DNA from: Agapetus fuscipes | Lineage: Eukaryota > Arthropoda > Insecta > Trichoptera > Glossosomatidae | DNA: 64,000 nt | Direction of reading: 5' to 3' | Assembly (NCBI GenBank): GCA_951799405.1 | Contig: OX637356.1 | Span: 9,509,229 to 9,573,228, forward strand | Shown: positions 1 to 12,100 of the stretch, in pieces | How positions within the stretch are numbered: position 1 is the stretch's first letter | Layout: each line of letters opens with the position of its first letter | The notes under the pieces: generated by a model | Told to the model about the DNA's origin: nothing | Database searches by the model: none | The model's input: only the letters and a program-made list of their open reading frames with translations | Translations under genes and position numbers: made by a program

Positions 1-2301
1 TCCTGCAGTATAACTGCATGAAAATAAATCTATCATTATTAAAATGGTTGAAAAAAGATTGGTTTTATTTTCAAATAGGCTACTGTTGGGTTAAAATTAT
101 TACTCAAGTTACAACTCTTAATTATATTGCCGCACCAAGAGGTTGATGTCGACCAGTTGATAAAAGTCAGCAGGCTGCATTAGTTGGGTCACATCCGGTG
201 AATGGACCATCAAAGATTCAAAAAGATAGTTGTGGTGGCTGCAGGGCAACAGGAAGACCTAGATCATGATGGCTGGATCGGTATGGGATTGCAAGCCATT
301 GGATTAGCAGTATTGGCTGTGATTGATTAAGGAGGTCAAAACCTATCCTGTGTTATCATACTTGTGATGTTTGGTTAAAATAATTTTAAAACAGAAACAG
401 TATATATGAATAAGTCAGTATTTTTTTAAATTGGTACTGTAATGGCTGACAACCCATAAGTACTCCTAGCATAAAACATTGCGTAACCTTCTCTCCATCA
501 CGTAATGCCAAAAAAATACATGAAAACTAAATCACTCACTAAGAGTGTATTCGTATATTTCACAAATTTTTAATTTACGCAATCGAGAGGAGTTTACGTA
601 AATGTTTTATATTCGGGGGAAAGAGCTTATGTTTCGTGCTTAGTTTAAACTAAAAACAGAATTTAAAGTGGGTACATATGATAGGATTATAAAAACACAT
701 TTGTTTAAAAATATATCCGTTTATTTATCAACAATAAAATATTTACATCTCGCCGAGCAGAAAATAAATGAGTACCAATTATTGTATTCATTACCAGTAT
801 AATGGATCAGGTAGGAACGATGTCTAATCAATAATAGTTATTATTATTACACATCTTTTTATCACAATAGAGAAGGTAAATCAGTAGATATATCAATTGG
901 GAATCCTAATGCTAAACACCTCTACCAAAAATATAAGACTCAAAGTCGCGCCATTTCATGACAATCCTTAAATTTATGAAGACACAAATCTAATCTAATA
1001 ATAAAGATTTAATAACAAGTATTTGCTAATTAATTAATATCTTGAAGTGTGAGTGCATTGCATATTTACATTTTTGTACTTGATTCTAAATATAAATAAA
1101 TAATGTGGCAGTGTAAAGAGCATGCAGCCATAAAAATACACTTTTATATTTGAAAGTTGGCAGAACACAAATTGAAAGAATCCAATTTGAAAATTTAAAA
1201 TCTATATGACGGGGTTACAATGATGCTAAACTACACTTTTCAAGTGATAGGTACAATTTTATTGCTTTTTAAAATATATTAATTTACTTAACCTATTTCG
1301 TTTGAGTCATAATAGTGCTACATATCACACTGGTCGTTAAATCGGAAGAAATTTTACACATCTTTAATAATAGTAATATCCGTGAAACTTTAGCAACAAG
1401 TTTTTTAAAATTGATATTGTAAATAATTATCCATGAAGTTTTAACGAGTGATGTATTTTCCAGAGCAATAATTTTACTAGTTTATAATATTGACTGTATT
1501 GCCATGAAGCAAATACTTCCAACTATCAGCTTACCAAACAAATCTACGTGAAGTCTGACAGTGATATTTAAAGTAATAAACTCTCACTCACTTATACACA
1601 ATTAACTCTTTGCTTTCATTCAGAGATAATAAACTTAGTAATCAAGAATATTTGCTTCTCTAAATGAAATTTACTCTGAAAGTCAAATAAGCGAGTAAAA
1701 GATTAGTCTACGACTTTCTGTGAATAAGACTGCAAATGTTCTCATAAAGACTTCCAACAAACTAAGACAGTTGGTCAGTAGTATGTTGTTTTTCAAATCT
1801 GGCATCAAAGTAGATGAGCACGGACATACACGCGCCCTTTTAAATCCTTTACTAACTGTCTGTCTGTATCTGTACCCCAATTATAAAACATTACATTTCA
1901 ACTCAAACACTGTGTTTACAAAAAAAAACTGTTATTTCTGTCATCATGTAACTTTGAGTAGTCCGTGCAGAGATCCCTAAATAGACTGAGAGCTAACATT
2001 GGAAGTGCTCAGGTCTACATATTGACTTGGGGATTTCTGGAACAGAAGGACTATTCACTCTGCGAGTGTGGAGCTCAGCAAACTATGCTGTTGCCCCTCC
2101 TGTCCGGCAAGCTTATCCATGTATGATCTCTACGCGGGAAACCAGAGAGGCATAGACATCATCTGTCACTGGGACAATATAGTGTGATGTGGCTCGAAGA
2201 AGATGTTAAGTATAGGCCCTACATTTCTTGTTAAAACGCTATGGTTGAGTTTGAATGTAAAGTTTTATACTTGAACTACTGGTCTAATTTGTTCTTCGAA
2301 G
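1..2301. other. Intergenic, downstream of Mpc1
   Basis: AT-rich DNA without a convincing gene. The ORFs at 1683-1980 overlap on both strands and show no family motif. Around 165-345 on the plus strand there is a stretch that reads like the eroded C-terminal tail of a non-LTR reverse transcriptase (a GRPRS-stop-WLD pattern, broken by stops and frameshifts); this is weak. Confidence 0.5.
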
Positions 2302-3913
2302 TTACTTAGTTTTGCTTTCTTCTGGTTTCTTAGCTTCCTCTTGTTTCTTGACGTCTTCCTGTTCCTTGTTGCCCCCCAGGTAGTGGTACTGGATGAACCG
2401 GCTCCCCTGGGTGAGTTGGGCTCCCTCGTTGGTCACGTGACACGCCAGCAGGAGCAGATTTCTCGGCTGGACTTTCCAAGCGAACCTCATGAAACACAGC
2501 GAGTACAGACACAGGGCTAGAAGGAAAAATTATCATGAAATTGTATAAAACATAACAAGGACAGAAAGAAATGGCGGTTGATCTGTAATGTTGGCGGCTA
2601 GGGCTAGGGTTTTTCTAATTATTTTTTTTAAATTTTAAATGAGAACTTTGTATTTGTTTTTGATGTGTATACATATTATTGTTTGTTTACTTTGAAAATG
2701 TAATTTGTTGTGTAATGTTCCTTGACTTATAGGTTGGTATACGACTGACCACCCATGCTGTAGAAAATGACTCACTTCGCCAATGTCACTCCTGGTTCAC
2801 GGAAGGACCGCAAGAGTTACAGGGTGTATGTCCATTTGAGATTTGAGTTTTTATGATGTAGGTTCAGATGCGGCATGTGTGAGCGCGAACTTGTATGTGT
2901 CTGCTTGTGAGAATGCATATAGGTTGAATCCCCAATGTTACATATCTTTGCAACTTAGATTAGATTAGATATTAAGAAGGCTTCAGTGGGTCAGACATAT
3001 AGCACGTGCAGAGGACTACAGGATAATCAGAAATGCCTTGGATGGCGCCCCCTCAGGTGTTAGACCACTCGGACGTCCTAGGATACGGTGGGCAGACAAT
3101 GTCAAGGCAGACGCTGAAGTCCTAGGAATAAGGGGACCATGGAGGGAAGCAGAACAAGACAGAGAATCCTGGAGGTTTATAGTGCGGAAGGCCCTGAGCC
3201 CTGAAGGCTTGTGAGACGGAGAGAGTTCAAAAAGTAAGTAGTAGGCATATTTATTTTAATGCCAGTGCCTATATATATATTTTTTATAGATCCCCAGGGG
3301 ACAGAGTAATCTAAAGATCAAAAACAATCATCAAAGTTAAGACACGTCAAGCTTATGCAGATAAGATAACAGAGACAATGTGCAGATTACAGGATATATT
3401 TAGAAATTTTAACGCCGCAAGATGGTTTTTAGTTATTGCACCAAGATCACTCAGCCGGCGCTATGGCCAAGCGGGTCAAGATCTCGACTAAGCGTGCTTG
3501 AAATAAAATAACGCTGGTTCGGTTCCCATCGGGAACCTTGATGATATCTTTGACCCTGGATTAACAGATGTTATTGGGTGTTATGAAAAATATGCTGCGT
3601 TCATAATTACCAAACGTCATTTTGCCACTTATAAAATTAGGGTCCTTTTTAATGTCAGCTATGGCAGCGATTGGAATCCCCCAATTGGCTACTGGTCCCC
3701 AAAAATGTGTGCTGAAATAATTGTAATTAAAATATATTTTTTTGAATTATACGTACTTTGATAGAATATTATTTATATTTAAAGTGTCATTGAAGAGCTG
3801 ACAAATATGTAAGACGTATGTAAGCAAATGAAAAGGATCTCTTACCTCATCAAATACTGCCGAAACTCGGGACTTTTCAGTTGATTTGCGAATTTACCAA
3901 CGAATGACGCCAT
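2302..3913 (-). CDS. Mpc1: Mitochondrial pyruvate carrier 1, complete, 3 exons
   Basis: Subunit of the inner-membrane heterodimer that imports pyruvate into mitochondria; the partner would be MPC2, which is not in this window. Coding exons on the minus strand: 3846-3913, 3611-3711 and 2302-2516 (68+101+215 nt), giving 127 codons plus stop. All junctions are GT-AG with matching phases (2, then 1). Exon 1 encodes [20 protein letters not shown]; exon 2 carries the family signature [24 protein letters not shown] and ISGKMTF; exon 3 carries [30 protein letters not shown] and TQG. These match MPC1 proteins along the whole length, including both membrane segments. The C-terminus has a Lys/Glu/Gln-rich tail of about 25 residues, longer than in the vertebrate protein. 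Intron 2 contains a tRNA-like SINE and LINE debris. Confidence 0.95.
2698..2972 (+). repeat. LINE 3' tail copy (family A)
   Basis: Copy of the ~250 bp family A sequence: it starts near CCTTGACTTATAGGTTGGTA, passes a conserved CCCATGCTGTAGAAAATG and CATGCGGCATGT-type block, and ends in TTGCAACTTAGATTAGATT. It lies in Mpc1 intron 2, antisense to the gene. The family is tied to a LINE 3' end by the copy at 21147-22709. Confidence 0.8.
2973..3235 (+). mobile_element. Non-LTR retrotransposon fragment (RT C-terminus)
   Basis: Translates to a C-terminal retrotransposon tail: [17 protein letters not shown], then [29 protein letters not shown] and a stop after LSPEGL. The GRPR-x-RW motif is typical of the post-RT region of several insect non-LTR clades. 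Only this end remains; the rest is absent. A related fragment is at 46600-46770 on the opposite strand. It lies antisense within Mpc1 intron 2. Confidence 0.7.
3452..3600 (+). repeat. tRNA-derived SINE-like sequence
   Basis: Contains an A-box-like TGGCCAAGCGGG and a B-box-like GGTTCGGTTCCC spaced as in a tRNA-Leu/Ser-type internal promoter, but no acceptor-stem pairing is evident and the anticodon region is eroded. Best read as a SINE head inside Mpc1 intron 2. Confidence 0.55.
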
Positions 3914-4643
3914 TTTTTAAGTATTTTTTATTGATGAATACGGTCTAACTTAAATAAACAATTACAATTTGGATGAACTCTACACTGGAAATTTAAAATA
4001 ATCGACCTTAAACTATTGGGACACAATTGAGGTCATCCAGATCGACCAACACGACCAATCTGACAGCTGTCACTTTTGTGTTTTTTAAATAAAATAAAAA
4101 AAACACATTAACTAGCTAGGTTAATAAAAATATACCTACCTACTCCTTTTTATTCAGTATGGTCACACTAAAATGGATGTATACAGGTGTTAAAACAAGA
4201 AAAAAGCGCTGTGCTAATCGTTGATTGCTTGCATGTTCTCCGATCATAGTTCGTCATTTGCCGTCATCCACAGCGCCTGATCAAAAGAAGTTGAAATCAG
4301 ATCTTTCTAATAATAATCGTATATCAATGGAGTGCACGTCATTTTTGCCAGCCTATTTACTTGCTCGAACGCCACTCTATTTACCACACCAGCGCCCTCT
4401 AGCGGAATGTCAGACGGGCCATCAATCAGAACTGTCAGTTTACACACCTTATAAATCCACCTTTGATAAAATTTTAAGTATAAACTTAATGCAAAAACTT
4501 AACCATAGCGTGGGCTAAAAAATAAAGAGAAACTTTAACAAGACCTCTAGTGATTTAATAGTTTTCATACACTTTTAGTAAACGCTATAGTAGAGTTAGC
4601 GCGAAGATTTTTTCTTCGGATACGATAGTTATTTTGACGTTTC
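3914..4643. other. Mpc1 upstream region
   Basis: The presumptive promoter and 5' UTR of Mpc1 (transcribed leftward) lie next to 3914. No TATA box or other distinct element is recognised. The open frame at 4225-4518 has no family motif and is treated as chance. Confidence 0.4.
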
Positions 4644-4850
4644 TTAGGCTCAGTTTAGACACACGAAAATTTTTTGAAAAAGTTTCGATAGTGACGTCAA
4701 GCAAGATGGCCGCTCCGCAGTGACAGTTGCTGGCAATTTTGATATTATGATGATTTAAAAAAATGCCGCATGACCCGCTTATTTCGTAATGTTGGTCAGA
4801 CTGAGTTGTCAGACATTTCCACTTCGGAGTTAAAATGTCTGAAAAGTCAA

Positions 4851-5788
4851 CAGTGTTATTCATTAGAATTTTTAAACCAGATTTCTTTAGAGATCTGGTT
4901 TAATTTTTCGATTTAATCTCAATTTACAAAAAAGGTGATTCATAAAAACTTTATAATTCAGTTTAACACTAAACGTGTTTCAAAACATGATCACATTTGT
5001 AAACCATCTCCGAGTAGGTTTATTTCGTTCTAAACTAGATCGACATACGCAAAATGGGGATCTTCCTCATTCCCCAGCTGATCGTAATGTACGAGATAAC
5101 TTTCAGAATAAAAGATTTATGAATCAAATAAGAGTTTCAGCAATTACAGTAACTTTAACACATTACAATTTTACACTATAACAACAAATCTACGGTATGC
5201 AGCAACGAAACAAATATAAAAACTGTGACAAGAAAACAAGTGACAGATGCCGCGTCGTGTTATTTTTCAAGTCGCCAATTTTGTAAAACTGACACTTTTC
5301 TTGTAGATGAAGTATGAAGGCCCATCTTTGAGATTTTCTTCGTGATGCCTACAGCCAAAACCTAAAGTCACAATGAAGTCATGCTTTGAAAAATACTTGT
5401 TTCCATTTTTGGTTCATTCGAGGTCCCAGTCGACACGAGTTTGACAGCTGAAGTGTCGAGAAACGTTCGGGAGGGGGCGTTTACCCGAATGCTTCCGAGC
5501 GTCTCCGAAAGTTGTCAAAAATCATGCAAAAACCCACAAAAACTTTAAAAAAATTCATAGACACCTAAATACCTACATAAATGTCGAGCATTTCGTATTT
5601 TTTCCTACAGAAAAAGCTACCGGAAGTCTGTTTAAGCAGGATTCGGTAAACCAAAAAAAATAATGCACGTCTTTCGCTAATGAATCACCTTTTTATTTAT
5701 TTTGGTTTAGCGGGCTGGTACAAATTTAAATTGGTTTCTCAAAATCTCGCACTAAACAGGTATGGGCGGAATCTAATGAATAACACTG
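4851..5788 (+). mobile_element. hAT-like non-autonomous element, copy 1
   Basis: Bounded by 17 bp inverted repeats CAGTGTTATTCATTAGA and TCTAATGAATAACACTG. Flanking 8-mers are AAAGTCAA (left) and AAAGACAA (right), 7 of 8 matching, as expected for a hAT-type target duplication. No transposase is visible. A second copy in the same orientation starts 1957 bp downstream. Confidence 0.65.
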
Positions 5789-6807
5789 AAAGACAATAAT
5801 GCTATGGACTCGACAATTTTGGTAGGTATTTTAAATTTTTTTGTTAATTTAAAACTCGAAAACCTTTATTTTCTGTGAAAACTAAAAACAATTTGGAAAA
5901 TATAAAATAATTGTTAACCCCTTGAAAAGAAAAAGGAAGTAGGTAATAATTAAATTGAGTTTGTTCTTACTTTTGGATTAAAAACAATTTTATTTCACGA
6001 CGGTGTTTTTTTTCCATTGCAACGTTTTAATTATGAAATGATTCCGTGAAACTTTTCACGGAAGAAACATGTTAATCAACTATTTTTATAAATCGTAAAT
6101 AATTTCAGTCGTAAGGGAAGTTTTAAATTTAATGTTGGTCTCGGCAAATAAGCGCCAAAAACAATGACACAATATAAAATACCAATGCAATATTAATGAC
6201 ACAATAGGGTATTTGCAATAGTGAGGAATTTGGTAAAAAGTGTATAATTTTGTTAGATTACGATAAACATATAAACAAGGGCCTAATTTCAAGTCCTTAA
6301 TAAATTTATAAAATTTTAAATTTGAAAAATATCTTTTGAAAATTTTGACCGGTTTTGAAACGGATGTGCGATCCGTCAACGAAATTTGTAGCCCCCGTGA
6401 CGTCATTTTCTTGTATCGACAACGCTGCTGGTATTGCGATGGCTATAAAAAGTCAAAGAAAATGACGTCACAGCCGAAAATTCAATCCAAGGAGCGTTTT
6501 GGCGCGTAAATTCAAACTTCATTTTTTGAACATGAATAACTTTGTAGAAAAAGCAAGTAAAAATAAAATTCAAGAAGTTTTGTGATAAGCAAATATAAAG
6601 GAATTTAAATCCACAATATTTTTTTTTTGTGAAATTTCCCTATTGCAATATTGCATTCTGTTTCATAAAAATATTTTTGAGGTTAAGAACCCGTAATATA
6701 TTTTCACAACTAACATTGGAATATTCAGCCAGTTTGTACAACACCACGATGAATTTTAAATTATCTGTATGATTCTTTTTTTTTACCGACGCATAGTTAA
6801 ACTTATT

Positions 6808-7746
6808 CAGTGTTATGCATTAGAATTTTTAAACCAGATTTCTTTAGAGATCTGGTTTAATTTCTCGATTTAATCTCAATTTACAAAAAAGGTGATTCAT
6901 AAAAACTTTATAATTCAGTTTAACACTAAACGTGTTTCAAAACATGATCATATTTGTAAACCACCTCCGAGTAGGTTTATTTCGTTCTAAACTAGATCGA
7001 CATACGCAAAATGGCGATCTTCCTCATTCCCCAGCTGATCGTAATGTACGAGAAAACTTTCAGAATAAAAGATTTATGAATCAAATAAAGAGTTTCAGCA
7101 ATGACAGTAACTGTAAAACATTAGAATTTTACACTATAACAACAAATTGAGGGCATGCAGCAACGGAACAAATATAAAAACTGTGACAAGAAAAAAAGTG
7201 ACAGATGCCGCGTCGTGTTATTTTTCAAGTCGCCAATTTTGTAAAACTGTCACTTTTCTTGTAAATGAAGTATGCAGGCCCATCTTTGAGATTTTCTTCG
7301 TGATGCCTACAGCCAAAACCTGAAGCCACAATGAAGTCATGCTTTGAAAAATACTTGTTTCCATTTTTAGTTCATTCGAAGTCGCAGCCGACATGAGTTT
7401 GACAGATGGCGTGTCGAGAAACGTTCGGGAGGGGGCGTTTACCCGAATTCTTCCGAGCGTCTCCGAAAGTTGTCAAAAAACATGCAAAAACCCACAAAAA
7501 CCTCAAAAAATTTCATAGACACCAAAATACCTACATAAATGTCGAGCATTTCGTATTTTTTCATACAGAAAAAGCTACCGGAAGTCAGTTTAAACAGGAT
7601 TCGGTAAACCAAAAAAAAAAATGTACGTATTTCGCTAATGAATCCCCTTTTTATTTATTTTGGTTTAGCGGGCTGGTATAGATTTAAATTGGTTTCTCAA
7701 AATCTCGCACTAAACAGGTATGGGCGGAATCTAATGAATAACACTG
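6808..7746 (+). mobile_element. hAT-like non-autonomous element, copy 2
   Basis: Nearly identical in length (939 versus 938 bp) and very similar in sequence to the copy at 4851. The left repeat has one change (CAGTGTTATGCATTAGA). Flanking 8-mers do not match each other, so this copy may have arisen by local duplication rather than a separate insertion. The frames at 4975-5181 and 6932-7150 are equivalent short ORFs in the two copies and are not considered genes. Confidence 0.6.
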
Positions 7747-7975
7747 AACACGTATTAAAATAATTTAATTCCTACATTATTTTAATCCCATTCGATGTTT
7801 GAATAAACCGCAACAGCTAAATGCCATTAGAAGAAAAAGATTCTGTTTTGTTCAAAAAATATTTTGTTCAAATGTGTGTGGAGACGGAAAACCGATAGTT
7901 GCCGCTAAAAATCGCTGTCTGACGTCACTATCGAAACTTTTTCAAAAAAATTTCGTGTGTCTAAACTGAGCCTTA

Positions 7976-8728
7976 TCAATATTATTTTCGTTGACGTTAT
8001 CACTTCGTTTAATGAAAATTGTTTAATTTTATTCTATCGATCCTGAAAAGAGTGTACTTTGATTTGACCAGGAGAAAGGTTCATATTTGTTATTATTTAA
8101 TAATGAAAATGTCATCTTCATTCATAACCTGTAATATTTAAATTGGTTATTTTGTAGCCAGGTGCTATTTTTAATCAGTTTGTCCTCTGTAGAAGTCAGT
8201 AAACTTGTTTTACACGTACTCAAGTAAATAACAAAGTGATTGATATCTAGTTGGTCTACATCATTTGATGTGATTAAAATGAATGGTATTTAAAATGAGG
8301 CCAATTTAGAAGATAGGTATCATGTATTTTTTTTGCTCCTACTAATTTAGTAGATAAGCAAGAAACTACTTGAATAAATATTTTCTGTTTTGTGGCTAAC
8401 TAAATTATTTAGTTCGCAATGAAGGTGGCACAAATGAAGTGGGGGAATAATGTGACATCACCCGGCCCGGTTGCTAGAGAAAAAGCTAACTAACACCTTT
8501 GTTTGCTAATGACAAAAGTCACCTACAATGTTATTCCAAAATAATTAAACCATAAATTGTATTCCATACTATTAAAAAAAACACTTTAGACGGTAGATGA
8601 TCCATGGACTTCCTGTCTTTGAATGATACTGAGCTATACCTTTAAAGTCTGACCGCTGAGAAAAATTTGGAACTTTTTATAATTTGATTAAACTAATTAA
8701 GTATTTTGTACAGGGCATTTTGAAAAAT
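7976..8728. other. Intergenic, Mpc1-Mpi spacer
   Basis: AT-rich spacer with no recognised gene or repeat boundary. The Mpi promoter and any noncoding first exon should lie in this region or slightly to the right. Confidence 0.4.
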
Positions 8729-8992
8729 GTGATTTGTTGTGTATGCTCCTTGACTCATAGGTTGGTATGCAGCTGACCACCCATACTGAAAAAAATGATT
8801 TACTTTGTCAATGTCACCCCTATTTCAGGAAAGGTAAGAGTTGCAGGGTTTATGTTCATTTGAGATTTGGGTTTTTATATTGTAGGTCCACATGCGGCAT
8901 GTGCAAACGCAAACTTATATGTGTCTGCTTGTGAGAATGCATATAATGTGAATCCTCAATGTTACATATCTTTGCAACTTAGATTAGATTAG
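8729..8992 (+). repeat. LINE 3' tail copy (family A)
   Basis: Same layout as the copy at 2698: a block around CTTGACTCATAGGTTGGTA, the CATGCGGCATGTGCAA segment and the terminal TTGCAACTTAGATTAGATTA. It lies directly upstream of the first coding exon of Mpi. Confidence 0.8.
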
Positions 8993-9125
8993 GGCATTAA
9001 TTTAATTAGAACCCTTTGTGTGTCTTCTGCTATAATCTACCTTGAAAAGATTGAGGCTCATATTTAATGCACTCCCTCAAGCAGATACATGATTTTTTTT
9101 TAATGAAATTGTATTTTTAGGGATC

Positions 9126-12100
9126 ATGGAACTGCAGTGCTGCGTTCAAAATTATGACTGGGGCAAGCTTGGTAAAGAGAGTGTTGTCGCTCAACTGGCA
9201 GAAGTGTGCAACTCCACCTTGGCGATAGATGCGGCCAAACCATATGCAGAGCTGTGGATGGGGACCCATGTGAATGGTCCGTGCTTTGCCCCAGAAACAG
9301 ATGAGCCTCTGAGCGTGTGGCTGGCCAGAAACCTGGATTCCTTGGGAGTGGATGTCCGCAAGGAGTTTGGCGATGATTTGCCGTTTCTGTTCAAGGTTTT
9401 GTCAGTGAGGAAAGCGCTGTCGGTGCAAGCTCATCCTAACAAGGTATGTAACATACGTTCTTACTAACTCAGTCAGCCATTCTTGTCTGCTACTCAATGT
9501 CTCACTCCTGCAATTCTCCAGGCATCTCTATCCTGGGCCTTCTACATCCAGTCACCAGCAATCCTTTTTATTTCGTCTGACCATCGTGTTGCAGGCCTTC
9601 CTCTATTTCTCTTGTCCTTACGAGGTCTCCACTCCACTATCTTTTTGATCAATCTGCTGTCATTAAATCTGGCAACATGCCCTACCGACGATCACTTCTG
9701 CTTTGCCACTTGTTTTATGATGTGTAAATCCAAGTGTAAATCTTGAATTTTGTGGAGCGGGATAGCCATTTTGAGCACAATAGCCCTCTAAGGCCAAAAA
9801 AAGCATTATTGCCGGAGTGAATTCGGGCATGTAATTCTGAGGATAGGATATTTTTGTCATTTATAAGGGTACCCAAGTATTTGAATGAATTGCAGTTCTT
9901 AAACTTGTAATTATCTACATTCAAATCTTCTTGAATATCCCGCCGCGCCACAGGCAAGTATTCAGTTTTCCCCTCATTAATTCTCAATCCTATCCTCCTT
10001 GCCATTCTCTCCATTGGTAAGAAGAGCGCCCGGAGCTGTGCAGCGTTCTCTCCCAGAAGCACCACATCATCCGCATATCCCAGCAGCCTAATGGTACTTC
10101 CTATGGTGATTCCACCATACACAGGTTTGGTTTCTCTCACAACCTTTTCTAAGGCTAGGTTGAAGAGCAATGGAGAAAGGGCGTCACCCTGCTTTAGGCC
10201 TGAACTGATCTCAAAGGGATCCGAGACCTGTCCCTGCAGCAGTATTTGAGCTCTTGAATTTTCTATGGATATCTGAACCAGTTTGATGAGTTTTCCAGGA
10301 ATTCCATAGTCTCGTAAAACGCTCCACAGCCCCAAACGATGCACTGAGTCATAAGCAGTCTTGAAGTCGACAAAAAGGCAATGAGTATCTTGAGCATATT
10401 CCCACTTCTTCTCTAATATTTGCCTCAAAGAAAAGATCTGGTCCGTTGTGCTCCGATTCCTTCTGAAACCTGCTTGGTACTCTCCAAGAGCACATTCAGC
10501 ATATGGCATAATTCTTCTTAGCAGAATATTAGACAATATTTTGTATGCCGCTGGGAGAAGTGAGATACCTCTATAATTAGAGCATAGCATTTTGTCTCCT
10601 TTTTTATGTATTGGACACAATAGTGCAACTTTCCAGCTATCTGGCAGTACCTCATGTTTCCAAACATCCTGATAAAGACCCCACAGAGCATTTTCTAAGG
10701 CTTCTCCGCCACATTTCAGTAACTCAGCAGGGATATCATCGTTTCCAGGAGCTCTTGACTTCTTTAAACTCTTAATTGCCTGTACTACCTCATCTCGACT
10801 TGGTGGAGGAACTTCGGGTTCCACCGTGAGAACTCTAGATGGTTGCAAAGGATTATCCGGACTCTCACCTCGCAGCAATCCAGTGAAATGATTCTTCCAC
10901 ACGTCAAGTATTTGATCTCGATCAGCAATGATGTTTCCCTGTTCATCCATTATCTGGCTACTACGCTGTTGAGATCCACACTTCGCCTTTCTGACGGAAT
11001 CAAAGAATTTCCTAGAGTTCCTTCCATCCCTATTGTCACTCTCAAGCTTCTCCATCAGCCGCTTATGATGCAAGCGTTTTTTGGCTCTCAAGAGGTTTCG
11101 TACTTGTCTTTTTCTTCCTTTCCATTCATTCTCCAGGTTTTGGTTACTTCCTTGAAGAAGACAGTTTCTGAGTTCCTTCCGCCACATAACAGCACGTCTG
11201 CATTCCTCATCAAACCATGGCTTACTTGCATGTTGATCCATCTTCCCAATCTCCTTTTCAGCAGTTTGCTTAATGACCTGCATAATTAGCTTCCAAGACT
11301 CTTCAACCCTCAGCTGGTTTGCTGTAGGATCACTTTCTTCCACACTTGAGACTTCATCCATGACTTCATCTTGAGACATCTGAAATTCCGAGTACTGGTT
11401 ATCACTGGCTTCAGTTATTTCTTCAGTTGCCACCTGACTCTCACTCAGGTTGTGAAATTGGTCATTGATGCCTTTTCTATACCTTTCTAATCCCTCTTTA
11501 TTGTTCAGGATGTCCAGATTATATCTTAGTCTTGTAGACGGTTTTGATTTATTATGACTCAGTATTTTTTCTTTGAAAATTGCCACAGACAGGAAGTGAT
11601 CTGTGTCACAGTCTGCCCCCCGATAGCTCCGAACATCATGAATCATTCTTAGATGTTTCCTTTCAACGAGAAGGTGGTCGATTTGATTCACTGTTCTACC
11701 ATCGTGAGACTTCCACGTTCCCTTGTGGATTTCTTTGTGTGGAAAAATTGTGCCCATGATTGACATTTGTCGTGCTGAGGCAAAGTGGATGACTCTCATA
11801 CCATTATCGTTGCTGTTTTCATGAAGGCTGTTTGTTCCAATGGAGGGTACAAAACATTCTTCTCTACCAATTTTGGCATTCAGGTCACCTAATACACATT
11901 TTATGTCATACCGTGGTAGTCGGTCGTAGGTGGATTCCAACAAATCATAAAAGGCGTTTTTGTTGTCATCGTCATCGCTTTCAGTGGGCGCGTGTACACA
12001 AATGAGAGCTAAGTTACGCCGTCGGCCCTTTAGCCGAAGTACGCAAATCCGCTCGTTAATTGGTTCATAAGATAACACTGCCCTTCTAGCGTTCTGGCTT

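Larger units (their letters stand above)
4647..7972. mobile_element. 3.3 kb non-autonomous DNA transposon, PIF/Harbinger-like
   Basis: The two ends are long inverted repeats of about 50 bp: the left end reads GGCTCAGTTTAGACACACGA and the right end TCGTGTGTCTAAACTGAGCC. Each end is flanked directly by TTA (4644-4646 and 7973-7975). A 3 bp TTA/TWA duplication with GGC-type termini fits PIF/Harbinger. No transposase-like ORF is present. The interior holds two nested hAT-like copies (4851-5788 and 6808-7746) and a central inverted pair GTGACGTCATTTTCTT (6397-6412 and 6456-6471). Superfamily is inferred from termini only. Confidence 0.65.

Noticed and set aside
2330..2536. Minus-strand ORF overlapping Mpc1 exon 3
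   Set aside because: A different frame of the same exon; the MPC1 frame matches the family along its length.
2950..2975. AGATTAGATTAG tracts as telomere-like sequence
   Set aside because: They are the short 3' terminal tract of the family A LINE, with unit ATTAG, only two to three units long.
10843..11289. Plus-strand ORF of 148 codons in Mpi intron 1
   Set aside because: Reverse of the RTE reverse transcriptase frame; no motif of its own.
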